Shown here: piece by piece, positions 25,419 through 34,465 of the stretch | Layout of the letters: every line of letters begins with the position of its first letter | Numbering within the stretch: position 1 is the stretch's first letter | Assembly (NCBI RefSeq): GCF_914271545.1 | Contig: NZ_CAJZAH010000002.1 | Location: 496,001 to 560,000, forward strand | DNA length: 64,000 nucleotides | Origin: Cupriavidus respiraculi | GTDB taxonomy: Bacteria > Pseudomonadota > Gammaproteobacteria > Burkholderiales > Burkholderiaceae | Direction: 5' to 3' | Made by a program: the position numbers and the translations under genes | The notes under the pieces: model-generated | Told to the model about the DNA's origin: nothing | What the model saw: only the letters and a program-made list of their open reading frames with translations | Databases searched by the model: none

Positions 25419-25820
25419 TCAGCCGGCCATCAGCTGGCGCAGCGCATCGGGCAGCGGCACCGATTTCTCGGCCGCGAAGTCCGACCATACGACCTTGGCG
25501 CCGCCCCTGGCATAGAGCACGTCGGGCTGATCGACGCGGCGGATTTCCGCTTCGGTCTCGAAACTGCTGCGCCCGGGCTGGCCGGCATACAGCCGGATCT
25601 CGATATCGCCGGGATAGCGGAGCTGGCGCAGGAAGTCCATCCGCGCATTGATGATCACCGGTCCCTGCCCGTTCGCGTCTCGGCCGCTGCGGCCGACGGA
25701 CTCGAACCACGAGATGCGCGCCTGCTCCAGATAGCGGAAATAGACGGTGTTGTTGACATGGCCCATGGCGTCCATGTCGCCCCAGCGGATGGGCATGCGC
25801 AGCGTGAAGACGTGTTGCAT
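25419..25820 (-). CDS. Acyl-CoA thioesterase, hotdog fold
   Basis: ATG 25820 gives 133 residues of the 4-hydroxybenzoyl-CoA thioesterase (YbgC/FadM) type. The catalytic region is RWGDMDAMGHVNNTVYFRYLEQARISW with the conserved Asp and His-Val-Asn (about 14-22). The rest (QGPVIINARMDFLRQLRYPGDIEI) follows the hotdog fold. It would hydrolyse an acyl- or hydroxyacyl-CoA; the precise substrate is unknown. The gene is 100 bases downstream of the TRAP transporter and separated by a terminator. It converges on the PAS-LuxR gene. Confidence 0.85.
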   Translation of the reverse strand: MQHVFTLRMPIRWGDMDAMGHVNNTVYFRYLEQARISWFESVGRSGRDANGQGPVIINARMDFLRQLRYPGDIEIRLYAGQPGRSSFETEAEIRRVDQPDVLYARGGAKVVWSDFAAEKSVPLPDALRQLMAG

Positions 25821-25845
25821 GGCGGCTCGCTCCGGAAATTCGGGA

Positions 25846-25870
25846 CAAAAAAAGTGGCGCGTCGCGCCAC
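25846..25870 (-). terminator. Terminator after the TRAP transporter genes
   Basis: GTGGCGCG and its complement around a one-base loop (in practice GTGGCG/CGCCAC with a 5-base loop), followed on the minus strand by seven T. It separates the TRAP genes from the thioesterase gene. Confidence 0.7.
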
Positions 25871-25920
25871 CCTGACTGCGGCCAAGGCGCGGCCGAGCGG
25901 CCGCGCCCCGCACCCTTCGC

Positions 25921-26949
25921 TCAGCGCTTGGCGATGGCCGCCTCGGCCTTGCCGACCAGGTCGGCGCCGATCTGCTTCTTCCACTTGTCGTAGACCTTGA
26001 CGGTCGCCTTGCGGAAGGCATCGTGTTCGGCCGGCGTGAGCTGGGTCACCTTGACGCCATGCGCCTCCATGTCCTTCCATGCCGGCGCGCCCGGCTCGAC
26101 CAGTCCCTTGCGGGCCAGTGCGATCTCCTGCTTGCCGGCGTCGATGGCGGCCTGCTTGACGATCTCGCGGTCGGCCGGCGTCCAGCTCTCCCAGATCTGC
26201 TTGTTGACCACGAAGATCAGCGGGTCGGCGACATAGCCCCAGGTCGTCACGAACTTCTGGCCCACGGTGTAGAGCTTGGCGGCGGCGAACACCGACTGCG
26301 GGTTCTCCTGGCCATCGACCGCGCCGGAGGCCATCGCCGGCTGCGCATCGGCCCAGCTCATCTGCGTCGGGTTGGCACCCAGCGCGTTGAAGGTCTCGAT
26401 ATACAGCGGGGAGCCCACCACCCGCAGCTTCAGGCCCTTGAGGTCTTCCGGCTTGCGGATCTCGCGCTTGGAGTTCGACACCTCGCGGAAGCCGTTCTCG
26501 CCCCAGGCGAGCGGCACCACGCCGGCCTTCTCCAGCGTCGTGAACAGCGACTTGCCGACTTCGCCCTGCGTCAGCGCGTCCAGCGCCTTGTAGTCGGGCA
26601 TCAGGAACGGCAGCGAGAACAGGTTCAGTTCCTTGACCTGCGGCGACCAGTTGATGGTCGAGCCGATCGCCATGTCGATCACGCCCTGGCGGATCGCGGA
26701 AAACTCGCGGGTCTGGTCGCCGGCCACCAGCGAGGTGCCCGGGTACAGCTTGATATTGATGCGGCCGTTGGTGCGCTGGCGCACCAGGTCGGCCCAGATC
26801 TCGCCGCCCTTGCCCCACGGGAAGGCGGGGCCCAGCACCAGCGACATCTTGTATTCGGCCTTGTAGGTCTGCGCCATCGCGCCGGCGGGCGCCAGGGCGG
26901 CGGCGGCCAGCGTGGCGGCCAGGGAAAGCATCAGGGCACGGCGTTTCAT
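25921..26949 (-). CDS. dctP: TRAP transporter substrate-binding protein DctP
   Basis: A 342-residue periplasmic binding protein with a cleavable signal peptide (MKRRALMLSLAATLAAAALA, cut near AMAQ). The DctP fold is shown by FPWGKGGEIWADLVRQRT, KLYPGTSLVAGDQTREFSAI (about 55-80), and the ligand-contact area GENGFREVSNSKREIRKPEDLKGLKLRVVGSPLY with the conserved Arg that binds the substrate carboxylate. It captures a C4 dicarboxylate or related acid. First gene products of the operon are the membrane subunits upstream; order is dctQ-dctM-dctP. Confidence 0.92.
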   Translation of the reverse strand: MKRRALMLSLAATLAAAALAPAGAMAQTYKAEYKMSLVLGPAFPWGKGGEIWADLVRQRTNGRINIKLYPGTSLVAGDQTREFSAIRQGVIDMAIGSTINWSPQVKELNLFSLPFLMPDYKALDALTQGEVGKSLFTTLEKAGVVPLAWGENGFREVSNSKREIRKPEDLKGLKLRVVGSPLYIETFNALGANPTQMSWADAQPAMASGAVDGQENPQSVFAAAKLYTVGQKFVTTWGYVADPLIFVVNKQIWESWTPADREIVKQAAIDAGKQEIALARKGLVEPGAPAWKDMEAHGVKVTQLTPAEHDAFRKATVKVYDKWKKQIGADLVGKAEAAIAKR

Positions 26950-27035
26950 TGTCTTCGTTCTCCTCTTGCGGATCGTCGTTGTCGGACTTGTTGGTTTGGG
27001 TTCGTTTGGTGCTGGTGCAGGCCCTTGCGGGCCGG

Positions 27036-28340
27036 TCAGTAACCGAGCTTCTCGGGCAGCCACAACGCCAGCGGCGGATAGGCGAGCACCATCAGCATCG
27101 CGATGAACATGGCGAGCAGCATCCAGATTACCCACGGCACGGTCTGCTCCATGCGCACCCGGGCGATCCGGCACGACACCATCAGGTTGACCGCCAGCGG
27201 CGGCGTGAACTGGCCAAGTGCCACCTTCAGCGTCAGCACCACGCCGAACCAGACCGGATTCCACTGGAAGGCATTGGCGATGGGCAGCAGCAGCGGCACG
27301 AAGATCAGGAAGATGGAGATGCCGTCGAGGAACATGCCGACGGTCATCAGCAGCAGCACGATCAGCGCGAGCACGCCGTATTCGCCCAGCCCCGACGTGG
27401 CGATGGCCTGGGCCAGCGGATCGATCACGCCGAGCGTGGACAGCGCGTAAGCGAAGATGCCGGCCAGCGCGACCACCAGCAGGATCACCGCCGAGGTCTC
27501 GGCGGCTTCCTGGAAGATCACGAACAGGTCGCGCATGCCGATCGAGCGATAGACGACCATGCCGACGAACAGGCCATAGACCACCGCCACCACCGCGGCT
27601 TCGGTCGGCGTGAACCAGCCGGCACGCATGCCGCCGAGGATCAGGAACGGCGCGAACAGGCCCCAGGCCGCCTCGCGCAGGCTGCGCCAGAACGGCGGGC
27701 GCGGCAGGTCGGCCTCGATGGCGCCCATCCGGTGCCTGCGCGCGAGCCAGACGGCCGGCACGATCAGCGCCACGCCAGCGAGGATGCCGGGGATCATGCC
27801 GGCAGCGAACAGCGCCGGCACCGACGCGCCCGGCACCAGCACACTGTAGATGATGAAGGCAACCGAAGGGGGAATCAGGATATCGGTGGCGGCCGCGGCG
27901 CCGACCACGGCCGCGCTGTAGGCGCCCGGATAGCCGGCGCGCGACATCGCCGCGATCATCACGCCGCCCACGGCCGCCGCATTGGCCGGGCCCGAACCGG
28001 AGATGCCGCCGAGGAACATGGCGACCAGGATGGCCACCAGCGGCAGCATGCCCGGGCCGCGTCCGACCACGGCGATGGCGAACGTGACCAGCCGCTGCGC
28101 CACGCCGGAGCGATCGAAGATCGACCCCACCAGCACGAACATCGGGATGGCCAGCAGCGGATACTTGGCCAGGCCCGCGTAGAAATTCTGCGGCACGGCC
28201 AGCAGGCCGAACATCTGCGTATCGAGATTGGACAGGCCGATGGCGATCAGCCCGCCCAGGCCCAGCGCAACGCCGATCGGCACGCCGAGCAGCATCAGGC
28301 CAATGAAGACGACGAAGAGGACGATGGCGACCAGCGTCAT
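27036..28340 (-). CDS. dctM: TRAP transporter large membrane subunit DctM
   Basis: A 434-residue protein with about 12 membrane segments; it carries out sodium-coupled uptake. Conserved blocks include VPIGVALGLGG near the N-terminus, FLGGISGSGPANAAAVGGVMI (about 107), AATDILIPPSVAFIIY (about 150) and FTPTEAAVVAVVYGL (about 255). ATG 28340 overlaps the end of dctQ by 4 bases, a coupling usual for these two subunits. Length is typical. Confidence 0.94.
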   Translation of the reverse strand: MTLVAIVLFVVFIGLMLLGVPIGVALGLGGLIAIGLSNLDTQMFGLLAVPQNFYAGLAKYPLLAIPMFVLVGSIFDRSGVAQRLVTFAIAVVGRGPGMLPLVAILVAMFLGGISGSGPANAAAVGGVMIAAMSRAGYPGAYSAAVVGAAAATDILIPPSVAFIIYSVLVPGASVPALFAAGMIPGILAGVALIVPAVWLARRHRMGAIEADLPRPPFWRSLREAAWGLFAPFLILGGMRAGWFTPTEAAVVAVVYGLFVGMVVYRSIGMRDLFVIFQEAAETSAVILLVVALAGIFAYALSTLGVIDPLAQAIATSGLGEYGVLALIVLLLMTVGMFLDGISIFLIFVPLLLPIANAFQWNPVWFGVVLTLKVALGQFTPPLAVNLMVSCRIARVRMEQTVPWVIWMLLAMFIAMLMVLAYPPLALWLPEKLGY

Positions 28341-28948
28341 GGCCGGCCTCCCGTGGTGGTGTCGCCGGCCACGCGCGCGGCATGCAGCGCCTTGAGCGCC
28401 CGCACGTTGCGCAGCGCCAGCGCCAGCGCCCGCAGCGAGATGCCCGCCGAGAGCACCGGCAGCCAGACCGAATACCACCAGCTTGGCACGCCGATGCCGG
28501 GAGTGGTCTCGCCGAAGGTGTATTCGTCCCACGTCACGCGCGCGCCGAGCACCGCCAGCGCGATGAACATCACCGCCACGGCCAGCGCCGACACGATGGC
28601 CAGGCGCTTCTGGCGCGCGGCGCTGCCACGTTCGAAGAAGTACTCGATACGGATATTGCGATCGCGCGCCACGGCGGCGCTGCCGGCGACCAGGGCCAGC
28701 ACGATCATCAGGAAGACCGAGAACTCCTCGGTCCAGGCGAAGGACTCGTCGGTCAGGTAGCGCACCACCACGTTGGCGAACGTGATGGCCACCAGCAGCG
28801 CCATCACGATGACGCCGATCCAGTCCTCGATGCGCGGGCTGATCCTGAACTCGGCGTCCCGCGCCTCATCGGCGGCTTCGGGGATGACGGCCGAGTCGAC
28901 CAGGTGTTGCGGCACGGCTTCGCGCCGTGGCTCCCGTTGTTGCTCCAT
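28337..28948 (-). CDS. dctQ: TRAP transporter small membrane subunit DctQ
   Basis: A 203-residue protein with four membrane segments and the family motif VVVRYLTDESFAWTEEFSVFLMI (about residues 61-85). The N-terminal 40 residues are a polar cytoplasmic extension. It links DctP to DctM in the tripartite transporter. First gene of the dctQ-dctM-dctP operon; the promoter should lie in the 300-base region upstream. Confidence 0.9.
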   Translation of the reverse strand: MEQQREPRREAVPQHLVDSAVIPEAADEARDAEFRISPRIEDWIGVIVMALLVAITFANVVVRYLTDESFAWTEEFSVFLMIVLALVAGSAAVARDRNIRIEYFFERGSAARQKRLAIVSALAVAVMFIALAVLGARVTWDEYTFGETTPGIGVPSWWYSVWLPVLSAGISLRALALALRNVRALKALHAARVAGDTTTGGRP

Positions 28949-29248
28949 TTGCCCGGCCTCCGGTCCGGTTCGCGCGTGCCGGCGTGCGGCCGCGTCGATT
29001 GTCGTTCTGTGCCACGCGCGAGGCGTGAAAATGCCAGTGAATTATGCCCAAGCTGGATGGGCGCGCACACCTCCATAACCCTGACGGGATGGCAGGCAAG
29101 GGAGATGGCGTAGCGCAATGGCCGGAAAGCCCGAGGGGACCGGATAAGCCCCGGGCCGAGACCCTGCCCCGCTTCTGACGGGGCAATGGCGGGCCAATTC
29201 GCGCGATTGGCGCGCTGCGGCGCCCTGTGGCGGACAGCGCGGCCCGCT
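28949..29248. other. Intergenic region between SDR gene and TRAP operon
   Basis: About 300 bases. On the minus strand it contains the 3' flank of the dehydrogenase gene with a short hairpin at 29165-29185 (TGCCCCG / CGGGGCA, no T-run), and the probable promoter of dctQ. No gene or strong promoter is recognised. Confidence 0.5.
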
Positions 29249-30034
29249 TTATACCATACCGTCGTCGGCAGTGATCACGGCGCCGTTGATGAACTGCGAC
29301 TGGTCGGAGGCGAGCAGCAGCAACAGGCCGTCGAGGTCTTCGGGCTTGCCCAGGCGCTTGCGCGGCAGCATCTGGATCAGCTTCTGGCCGGCGTCGCTTT
29401 CCCAGTGGTGATGGTTGATATCGGTGTCGATATAGCCGGGGCAGATCGCGTTGGTATTGATGCCGTGGCGGGCCCACTCCAGCGCCATCGCCTTGGTCAT
29501 ATGGACCACCGACGCCTTGCTCATGCAATAGACGCCGATCTGCGACAGCACCTTCAGGCCCGCCACCGAAGCGATATTGACGATGCGCGACTGCGGCAGC
29601 GGATTGCCGTTCTTCTCCGCGCCCTTGGCGCGGGCGATCATGCGCTTGGCCACTTCCTGCGCGACGAAGAAGGCGCCGCGCGTATTGGTGTCGAAGACGA
29701 AATCGAAGTCGTCGGGCGTCACCTCGGTGAGCCGCTGCGTGGTGGAGACGCCGGAGTTGTTGACCAGGATATCGATCGCGCCGGCCTCGGTCTCCGCATG
29801 GGCGACCGCGGAGCGGATGCTGTCGAAGTCGGTGACATCGAGCCGCACCACATGGGCGCTGCCGCCGTCGGCCTCGATTTCGGCGCGCAGCTCCTTGAGC
29901 CGCTCGGTACGGCGCGAGGCCAGCACCACCTTGGCGCCGGCCGCGGCCAGCACATGGGCGAAGCGCGTGCCCAGCCCGCTCGACGCGCCGGTGACCAGCG
30001 CGACCTTGCCTTCGAGATTGATCGACAAACCCAT
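29249..30034 (-). CDS. Short-chain dehydrogenase/reductase
   Basis: ATG 30034 with AGAGG upstream gives 261 residues. GASSGLGTRFAHVLAAAGA (about 17-35) binds the dinucleotide, LVNNSGVSTTQ is the NNAG-type motif, and IASVAGLKVLSQIGVYCMSKASV contains Ser, Tyr and Lys of the active site (about 158-176). The C-terminal CPGYIDTDINHHHWESDAG has an unusual His-rich stretch. Related proteins in Cupriavidus are annotated as 3-oxoacyl-ACP or acetoacetyl-CoA reductase-like enzymes; the substrate is unknown. It is divergent from ETF-QO, with a TetR-type palindrome in between, suggesting fatty acid-linked control. Confidence 0.85.
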   Translation of the reverse strand: MGLSINLEGKVALVTGASSGLGTRFAHVLAAAGAKVVLASRRTERLKELRAEIEADGGSAHVVRLDVTDFDSIRSAVAHAETEAGAIDILVNNSGVSTTQRLTEVTPDDFDFVFDTNTRGAFFVAQEVAKRMIARAKGAEKNGNPLPQSRIVNIASVAGLKVLSQIGVYCMSKASVVHMTKAMALEWARHGINTNAICPGYIDTDINHHHWESDAGQKLIQMLPRKRLGKPEDLDGLLLLLASDQSQFINGAVITADDGMV

Positions 30035-30144
30035 ATTGACCTCTGCTTTGGAGAGGCGCGCCGCCCGGCTTCGGACCGCCCGCGCGCATGGCTCTCCGGG
30101 GAAAAACCGGCTACGAAAATCCGAAGCCAGCATATCAAAAAAAA

Positions 30145-30156
30145 GAACGAGCGTTC
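30145..30156. promoter_or_regulatory. Palindromic operator between SDR and ETF-QO genes
   Basis: GAACG-AG-CGTTC is a perfect inverted repeat with a 2-base centre, set in runs of A and T on both sides, which stand out in this GC-rich DNA. The form fits a TetR-family operator, such as those controlling fatty acid oxidation genes in proteobacteria. The regulator is not in this window. Confidence 0.45.
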
Positions 30157-30329
30157 CAAAAAATGTCTTGCCTGAGGGTGTCGACTCCCGGACAATGCCG
30201 GAGATTCTAAGAACTCGGGCCACAAAGGGGAAGCACAAATTGCTTCGAACCCGCCCGGTTCGGCGGCAAAGAACACCGCATCTCCCACAATCGCTACCAA
30301 GCCAGAATACATAGAAGGGTTTAGAGACA

Positions 30330-32015
30330 ATGGATCAGCAACAGCTCGTCGAGCAGTTCGGCCCCCGCGAATCCATGGAATACGATGTCGTCATCGTCGG
30401 CGGTGGTCCCGCCGGCCTGTCGACCGCCATCCGCCTGAAGCAGCTTGCCCAGGAAAAGGGCACCGAGGTCAATGTCTGCGTGCTGGAAAAAGGCTCGGAG
30501 CCGGGCGCGCACATTCTCTCGGGCGCGATCATGGACCCGCGCGCGCTGACCGAACTGCTGCCGAACTGGAAGGAACTGGGCGCGCCGCTGAACCAGCCCG
30601 TCACGGAAGACAAGTTCCTGTTCCTCGACGAGACGAAGTCCAAGAGCACCCCCAACGCCCTGCTGCCGGAGTGCTTCCATAACGAGGGCAACTACATCGT
30701 CAGCCTCTCGAACTTCGTGCGCTGGCTGGGCCAGCAGGCCGAGGCGCTGGGCGTCGAGATCTTCCCCGGCTTCCCGGCCGCCGAGGTGCTGTACAACGAG
30801 GACGGCTCGGTCAAGGGCGTGGCCACGGGCAATCTCGGCATCTCCAAGGAAGGGGAGCCCACCGACAACTTCCAGCTCGGCATGGAGCTGCACGCCAAGT
30901 ACACGATCTTCGCCGAAGGCTCGCGCGGCCATCTGGGCCGCCAGCTGCTGGCCAAGTTCCAGTTGGAGGCCGGCAAGGACCCGCAGAGCTACGGCATCGG
31001 CCTGAAGGAGCTGTGGGAGATCGATCCGGCCAAGCATCAGCCCGGCCTGGTGGTGCACACCGCCGGCTGGCCGCTCGATCCGGCCACCTACGGCGGCTCG
31101 TTCCTCTATCACATGGAGGACAACAAGGTCGCGGTGGGCTTTGTGGTGGGCCTGGACTACACCAATCCGTGGCTGTCGCCGTTCGAGGAATTCCAGCGCT
31201 TCAAGACCCACCCCGAGATCCGCACGTACTTCGAGGGCGGCAAGCGCATTGGCTACGGCGCGCGCGCCATCACCGCGGGCGGCCTGCTGTCGCTGCCCAA
31301 GACCGTCTTCCCGGGCGGCGCGCTGGTCGGCTGCGACGCGGGCTACCTGAACGCCTCGCGCATCAAGGGCAGCCACGCCGCGATCAAGACCGGCATGCTG
31401 GCAGCCGAGGCCGCGTTCGACGCGCTGCAGGCGGGCCGCCAGCACGACGAACTGACCGCCTACCCGGCGGCCTTCGAGAACAGCTGGCTGTACAAGGAAC
31501 TGCTGCAGGCAAAGAACTTCAAGCAGTGGTTCAAGAAGGGCCGCACCACCGCCACGCTGATGACCGGCATCGAGCAATGGCTGCTGCCCAAGCTCGGCAT
31601 CCGCAATCCGCCGTGGACCCTGCATCGGGAAAAGGCCGACCACCTGTACTTGAAGCCGGCGGCGGAGTGCGAGCGCATCGCCTACCCGAAGCCCGATGGG
31701 AAGTTGACGTTCGACCGCCTGAGCTCGGTCTTCATCAGCAACACCAATCACGAGGAAAACCAGCCGGCCCACCTGACGCTGAAGGACCCGAGCGTGCCGG
31801 TGGAGATCAACTGGGACAAGTTCGCCGGCCCCGAGAGCCGTTACTGCCCGGCGGGCGTGTACGAGTTCGTGCAGAACGAGGAAGGCAAGGAGCGGCTGCA
31901 GATCAATGCCCAGAACTGCGTCCACTGCAAGACGTGCGATATCAAGGACCCGACGCAGAACATCGTGTGGGTGACGCCGGAAGGCGGCGGCGGGCCGAAC
32001 TACGTCGGCATGTAA
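30330..32015 (+). CDS. etfD: Electron transfer flavoprotein-ubiquinone oxidoreductase
   Basis: A 561-residue membrane-associated flavoprotein that passes electrons from ETF to ubiquinone during fatty acid and amino acid oxidation. The FAD site is YDVVIVGGGPAGLSTAIRL (about 19-37). The C-terminus carries the 4Fe-4S ligands, in CPAGVYEF and CVHCKTCDIKDPTQN (about 510-545). The middle holds the quinone-binding and membrane-surface region (GLKELWEIDPAKHQPGLVVHT). All domains and length agree with the bacterial enzyme. It ends with a strong terminator; expression is likely monocistronic. Confidence 0.95.
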   Translation: MDQQQLVEQFGPRESMEYDVVIVGGGPAGLSTAIRLKQLAQEKGTEVNVCVLEKGSEPGAHILSGAIMDPRALTELLPNWKELGAPLNQPVTEDKFLFLDETKSKSTPNALLPECFHNEGNYIVSLSNFVRWLGQQAEALGVEIFPGFPAAEVLYNEDGSVKGVATGNLGISKEGEPTDNFQLGMELHAKYTIFAEGSRGHLGRQLLAKFQLEAGKDPQSYGIGLKELWEIDPAKHQPGLVVHTAGWPLDPATYGGSFLYHMEDNKVAVGFVVGLDYTNPWLSPFEEFQRFKTHPEIRTYFEGGKRIGYGARAITAGGLLSLPKTVFPGGALVGCDAGYLNASRIKGSHAAIKTGMLAAEAAFDALQAGRQHDELTAYPAAFENSWLYKELLQAKNFKQWFKKGRTTATLMTGIEQWLLPKLGIRNPPWTLHREKADHLYLKPAAECERIAYPKPDGKLTFDRLSSVFISNTNHEENQPAHLTLKDPSVPVEINWDKFAGPESRYCPAGVYEFVQNEEGKERLQINAQNCVHCKTCDIKDPTQNIVWVTPEGGGGPNYVGM

Positions 32016-32034
32016 GCGCCACCGTCCCGCTCCC

Positions 32035-32062
32035 AAGGCACCGCTCGCGGTGCCTTTTTTAT
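32035..32062 (+). terminator. Terminator of the ETF-QO gene
   Basis: AAGGCACCG / CGGTGCCTT stem with a CTCG tetraloop and a run of T at the 3' side, 20 bases after the stop codon. Confidence 0.9.
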
Positions 32063-32259
32063 TGCACGGACCGGCCGTTGGCGCGCACGCAACAGTGTCC
32101 GCCTTTCCCCTCTTTTCTCCGTATTTGCCCGCGCGGGTGCCGTGCTACGCTTCGCGCCGACCCTGGTCAACGGGTGATCCCGGGTCGGTACTGCACGACG
32201 ACGAGCGTCCGCGAAAAGGACGCCGCGCAACATCGAAGCGCTTCAGACGGGAGTGAGGG

Positions 32260-34188
32260 ATGAGAACGATCCAGCAATGGTCGCTGGCCATGGCGATGGC
32301 CGGCGCAGTGGCGGGCTGCGGCGGCGACCGCGACAGGAATGAGCCGGCACCGGTGCCGCCGGAAACCGCGCCGGCGCAGCGCACCGTCGCGGTGCAGCCC
32401 CATCTGGGCTCGGTCGCGAACGCCCCTGTGTGGGTGACCAACCTCTCGGGCGTCCTGCTGGGACAGGGCACGGTCGGCAGCGATGGCCTGGCCGCGATCG
32501 TGCTCACGCCCCCCGCCAACACCGACCCTTGCGGCCCGGCCTTCATTACCGTGGGCGGCGCCGACTCGGCGACCTACTTCAACGAGGCCACCGGGCTGCG
32601 CGAGGCCCTGCCGTCGAGCTTCCGCATGCAGACGGTGGCGCCGGACGTATGCGGCATCCAGGCCCCGGTGTCGGTGTCGCCGCTGGACGAGATCGCGCTG
32701 GGACTGGCCAACGAGAAGGCCGTGCGCCTGCAGGAACTGCGCGCGCGGCAAGAGGAGGCGATGGCCGCGCACCGGGAGGAAGCCGCCGCGCTGCGCCAGC
32801 AGATCTCCGACCTGATCGCCCAGGTCATGGGCGAAAACCGTCTCGTGATCGCTGGCGTGCTCGGCCTGACGGGCGGCGCCGGCATGCTGGCGCCCACGCC
32901 GATCGGCGCGCCGGTGACCCACCTGCCCAGCACCGCCGCGGGCGAAGCCGCCGCGGTACTGCACGCCATGGCGCAGGCGCGCCAGAAGATGGCCAGGCTG
33001 TCGGCACCCCTGTCGAATTCCCCGATGGTACCCACGTCCATTTCCGAGTGGACCCCCAAACTGGTGGAAATGCAGGTCGCGCTGCTGATCCAGGCGATGC
33101 AGAGCCAGAACACGGGCACGGCGGACCGGCAGTCGCTGCTCGCCCTCGCCGGCCGTCTCGAGGCAGGGCAGTATCTGGCCAAGGCGGGGCCGAGCCTGGC
33201 CGCGGCGAATATCGGTTCCAGCATCAAGGGCATCGTGGACGATTCCAATGCGCTGATGCTGGCCACCATGGACAACCCGCCCGACCTCGCGGCCCGCGCC
33301 GCCGGCGCCGCGGCGCTGGAGCCGGTCGCCAGCATGGACCTGGGCGCGGTGATGCGGGGCGCGATGGCGCCGCTGCTGCTGCGCACGGAGCCGGCATCGC
33401 GGTGGGAGGCGGCGCTGGCACAGGGCCACGTCGAGTACACATGCGCCGTCGGCGCGCTGTCCCAAGGCAAGGTGGCCATCGACTATCTGGACATGGACAA
33501 CAGCGGCACGCTGAACAACGGCGACCGCTTCGACATCGCCTATGACAACTGCCTGACGGCGGATCCGCTGGCGGGCCTGACGGTGGCCAGGCAGGGCACC
33601 ATGCAGGTCGTCTACCACGCCGCCGACCCGGGCGCGCCGGTGCCTGACGTGCGCGGCCATGTCACGTTCGACGTGGTCTTCAACGCGCCGCATGCGGAAG
33701 GCACGATGCCGTCGATGCTGTTCGCCGCGCGCGGTTCGTGGATCGACCGGCTGGCCTTCGCCAATCCGGGCGACACGGGCACGCCGCTGACGCCGGGCGC
33801 TGCGCCGGCGGTCATGGTGCAGAGCTCGTACTTCGAGATCATGCAGGCCGGCAACTACATCATGACCCAGGGCATCTCGGCGCGGCTCGACACGACGCCG
33901 GGCTTCGGCGACGGCACGGGCGCGGCGGCGCTGGACGTGCGCGGCATGAGCGGCGGCGTGGTGTTCGACACGGCCACGCCGATGGTCTTCACCGCCACGC
34001 CGACGAGCGGCGCCACGCTGACCAGCGGCGGGCTCGAATACCATCGCGAGTTCGGCGTGCCGGGCAGCGGCACGCTCGGGATCGGCACGGCGGGCACGAT
34101 TCGCACCGCTCTGACCGACAGCGCCGGCACGACGACCGTGCGGGCGCTGCCGTTGACGACGTTGTTGACGGCGTATCTGACGCGGTAA
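32260..34188 (+). CDS. Secreted lipoprotein of unknown function with EF-hand-like loop
   Basis: A 642-residue protein whose first residues (MRTIQQWSLAMAMAGAVAGC) form a lipoprotein signal with lipobox AVAGC, so it should be lipid-anchored after cleavage before the Cys at about 20. A Pro-rich linker follows. Residues about 148-190 are a charged coiled coil (LANEKAVRLQELRARQEE). Near residue 411, DMDNSGTLNNGD matches the DxDxSGxxxxGD calcium-binding loop of EF-hands or dockerins. The C-terminal half is Gly/Thr-rich and probably beta-structured. The whole does not match a family I know. It has its own ribosome site (GGGAGTGAGGG) and stands alone between two other transcription units. Confidence 0.6.
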   Translation: MRTIQQWSLAMAMAGAVAGCGGDRDRNEPAPVPPETAPAQRTVAVQPHLGSVANAPVWVTNLSGVLLGQGTVGSDGLAAIVLTPPANTDPCGPAFITVGGADSATYFNEATGLREALPSSFRMQTVAPDVCGIQAPVSVSPLDEIALGLANEKAVRLQELRARQEEAMAAHREEAAALRQQISDLIAQVMGENRLVIAGVLGLTGGAGMLAPTPIGAPVTHLPSTAAGEAAAVLHAMAQARQKMARLSAPLSNSPMVPTSISEWTPKLVEMQVALLIQAMQSQNTGTADRQSLLALAGRLEAGQYLAKAGPSLAAANIGSSIKGIVDDSNALMLATMDNPPDLAARAAGAAALEPVASMDLGAVMRGAMAPLLLRTEPASRWEAALAQGHVEYTCAVGALSQGKVAIDYLDMDNSGTLNNGDRFDIAYDNCLTADPLAGLTVARQGTMQVVYHAADPGAPVPDVRGHVTFDVVFNAPHAEGTMPSMLFAARGSWIDRLAFANPGDTGTPLTPGAAPAVMVQSSYFEIMQAGNYIMTQGISARLDTTPGFGDGTGAAALDVRGMSGGVVFDTATPMVFTATPTSGATLTSGGLEYHREFGVPGSGTLGIGTAGTIRTALTDSAGTTTVRALPLTTLLTAYLTR

Positions 34189-34210
34189 GCGCAGGTTGGT
34201 GGGATTGGGG

Positions 34211-34339
34211 GCGGTCACCCTCACCCCCGGCCCCTCTCCCGCATGCGGGAGAGGGGAGAACACCGAGAGCATTGGCAGCGCTGGTGGTTTGCTCCCGTCT
34301 CCCGCCAGCGGGAGAGGGGTCGGGGGTGAGGGTGACCGC
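34211..34339. repeat. Inverted repeat pair of a GC-rich dispersed element (REP-like)
   Basis: A 32-base arm at 34211-34242 and its reverse complement at 34308-34339 differ at one position. Each arm also folds into its own hairpin of the type CCCCTCTCCCGC/GCGGGAGAGGGG. The same family recurs at 51013-51185. The element lies after the lipoprotein gene and before the Bug gene, so it may act as a terminator or mRNA stabiliser. Confidence 0.75.
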
Positions 34340-34465
34340 CACCACGACGCAGGTCCTTCCCCCAACCAACACCGTCTGGAAAACCCGGGGTTAAATCGAA
34401 CGGACACCCGCCGTACCATAGCCTCCACTAAAAAAACCACGCGCCCGGCGCGCACAGGAGGCAAC

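Noticed and set aside
26949-28760. A 603-codon plus-strand frame over the TRAP membrane genes
   Set aside because: His/Asp/Arg-rich antisense shadow; dctM and dctQ are clear on the other strand.
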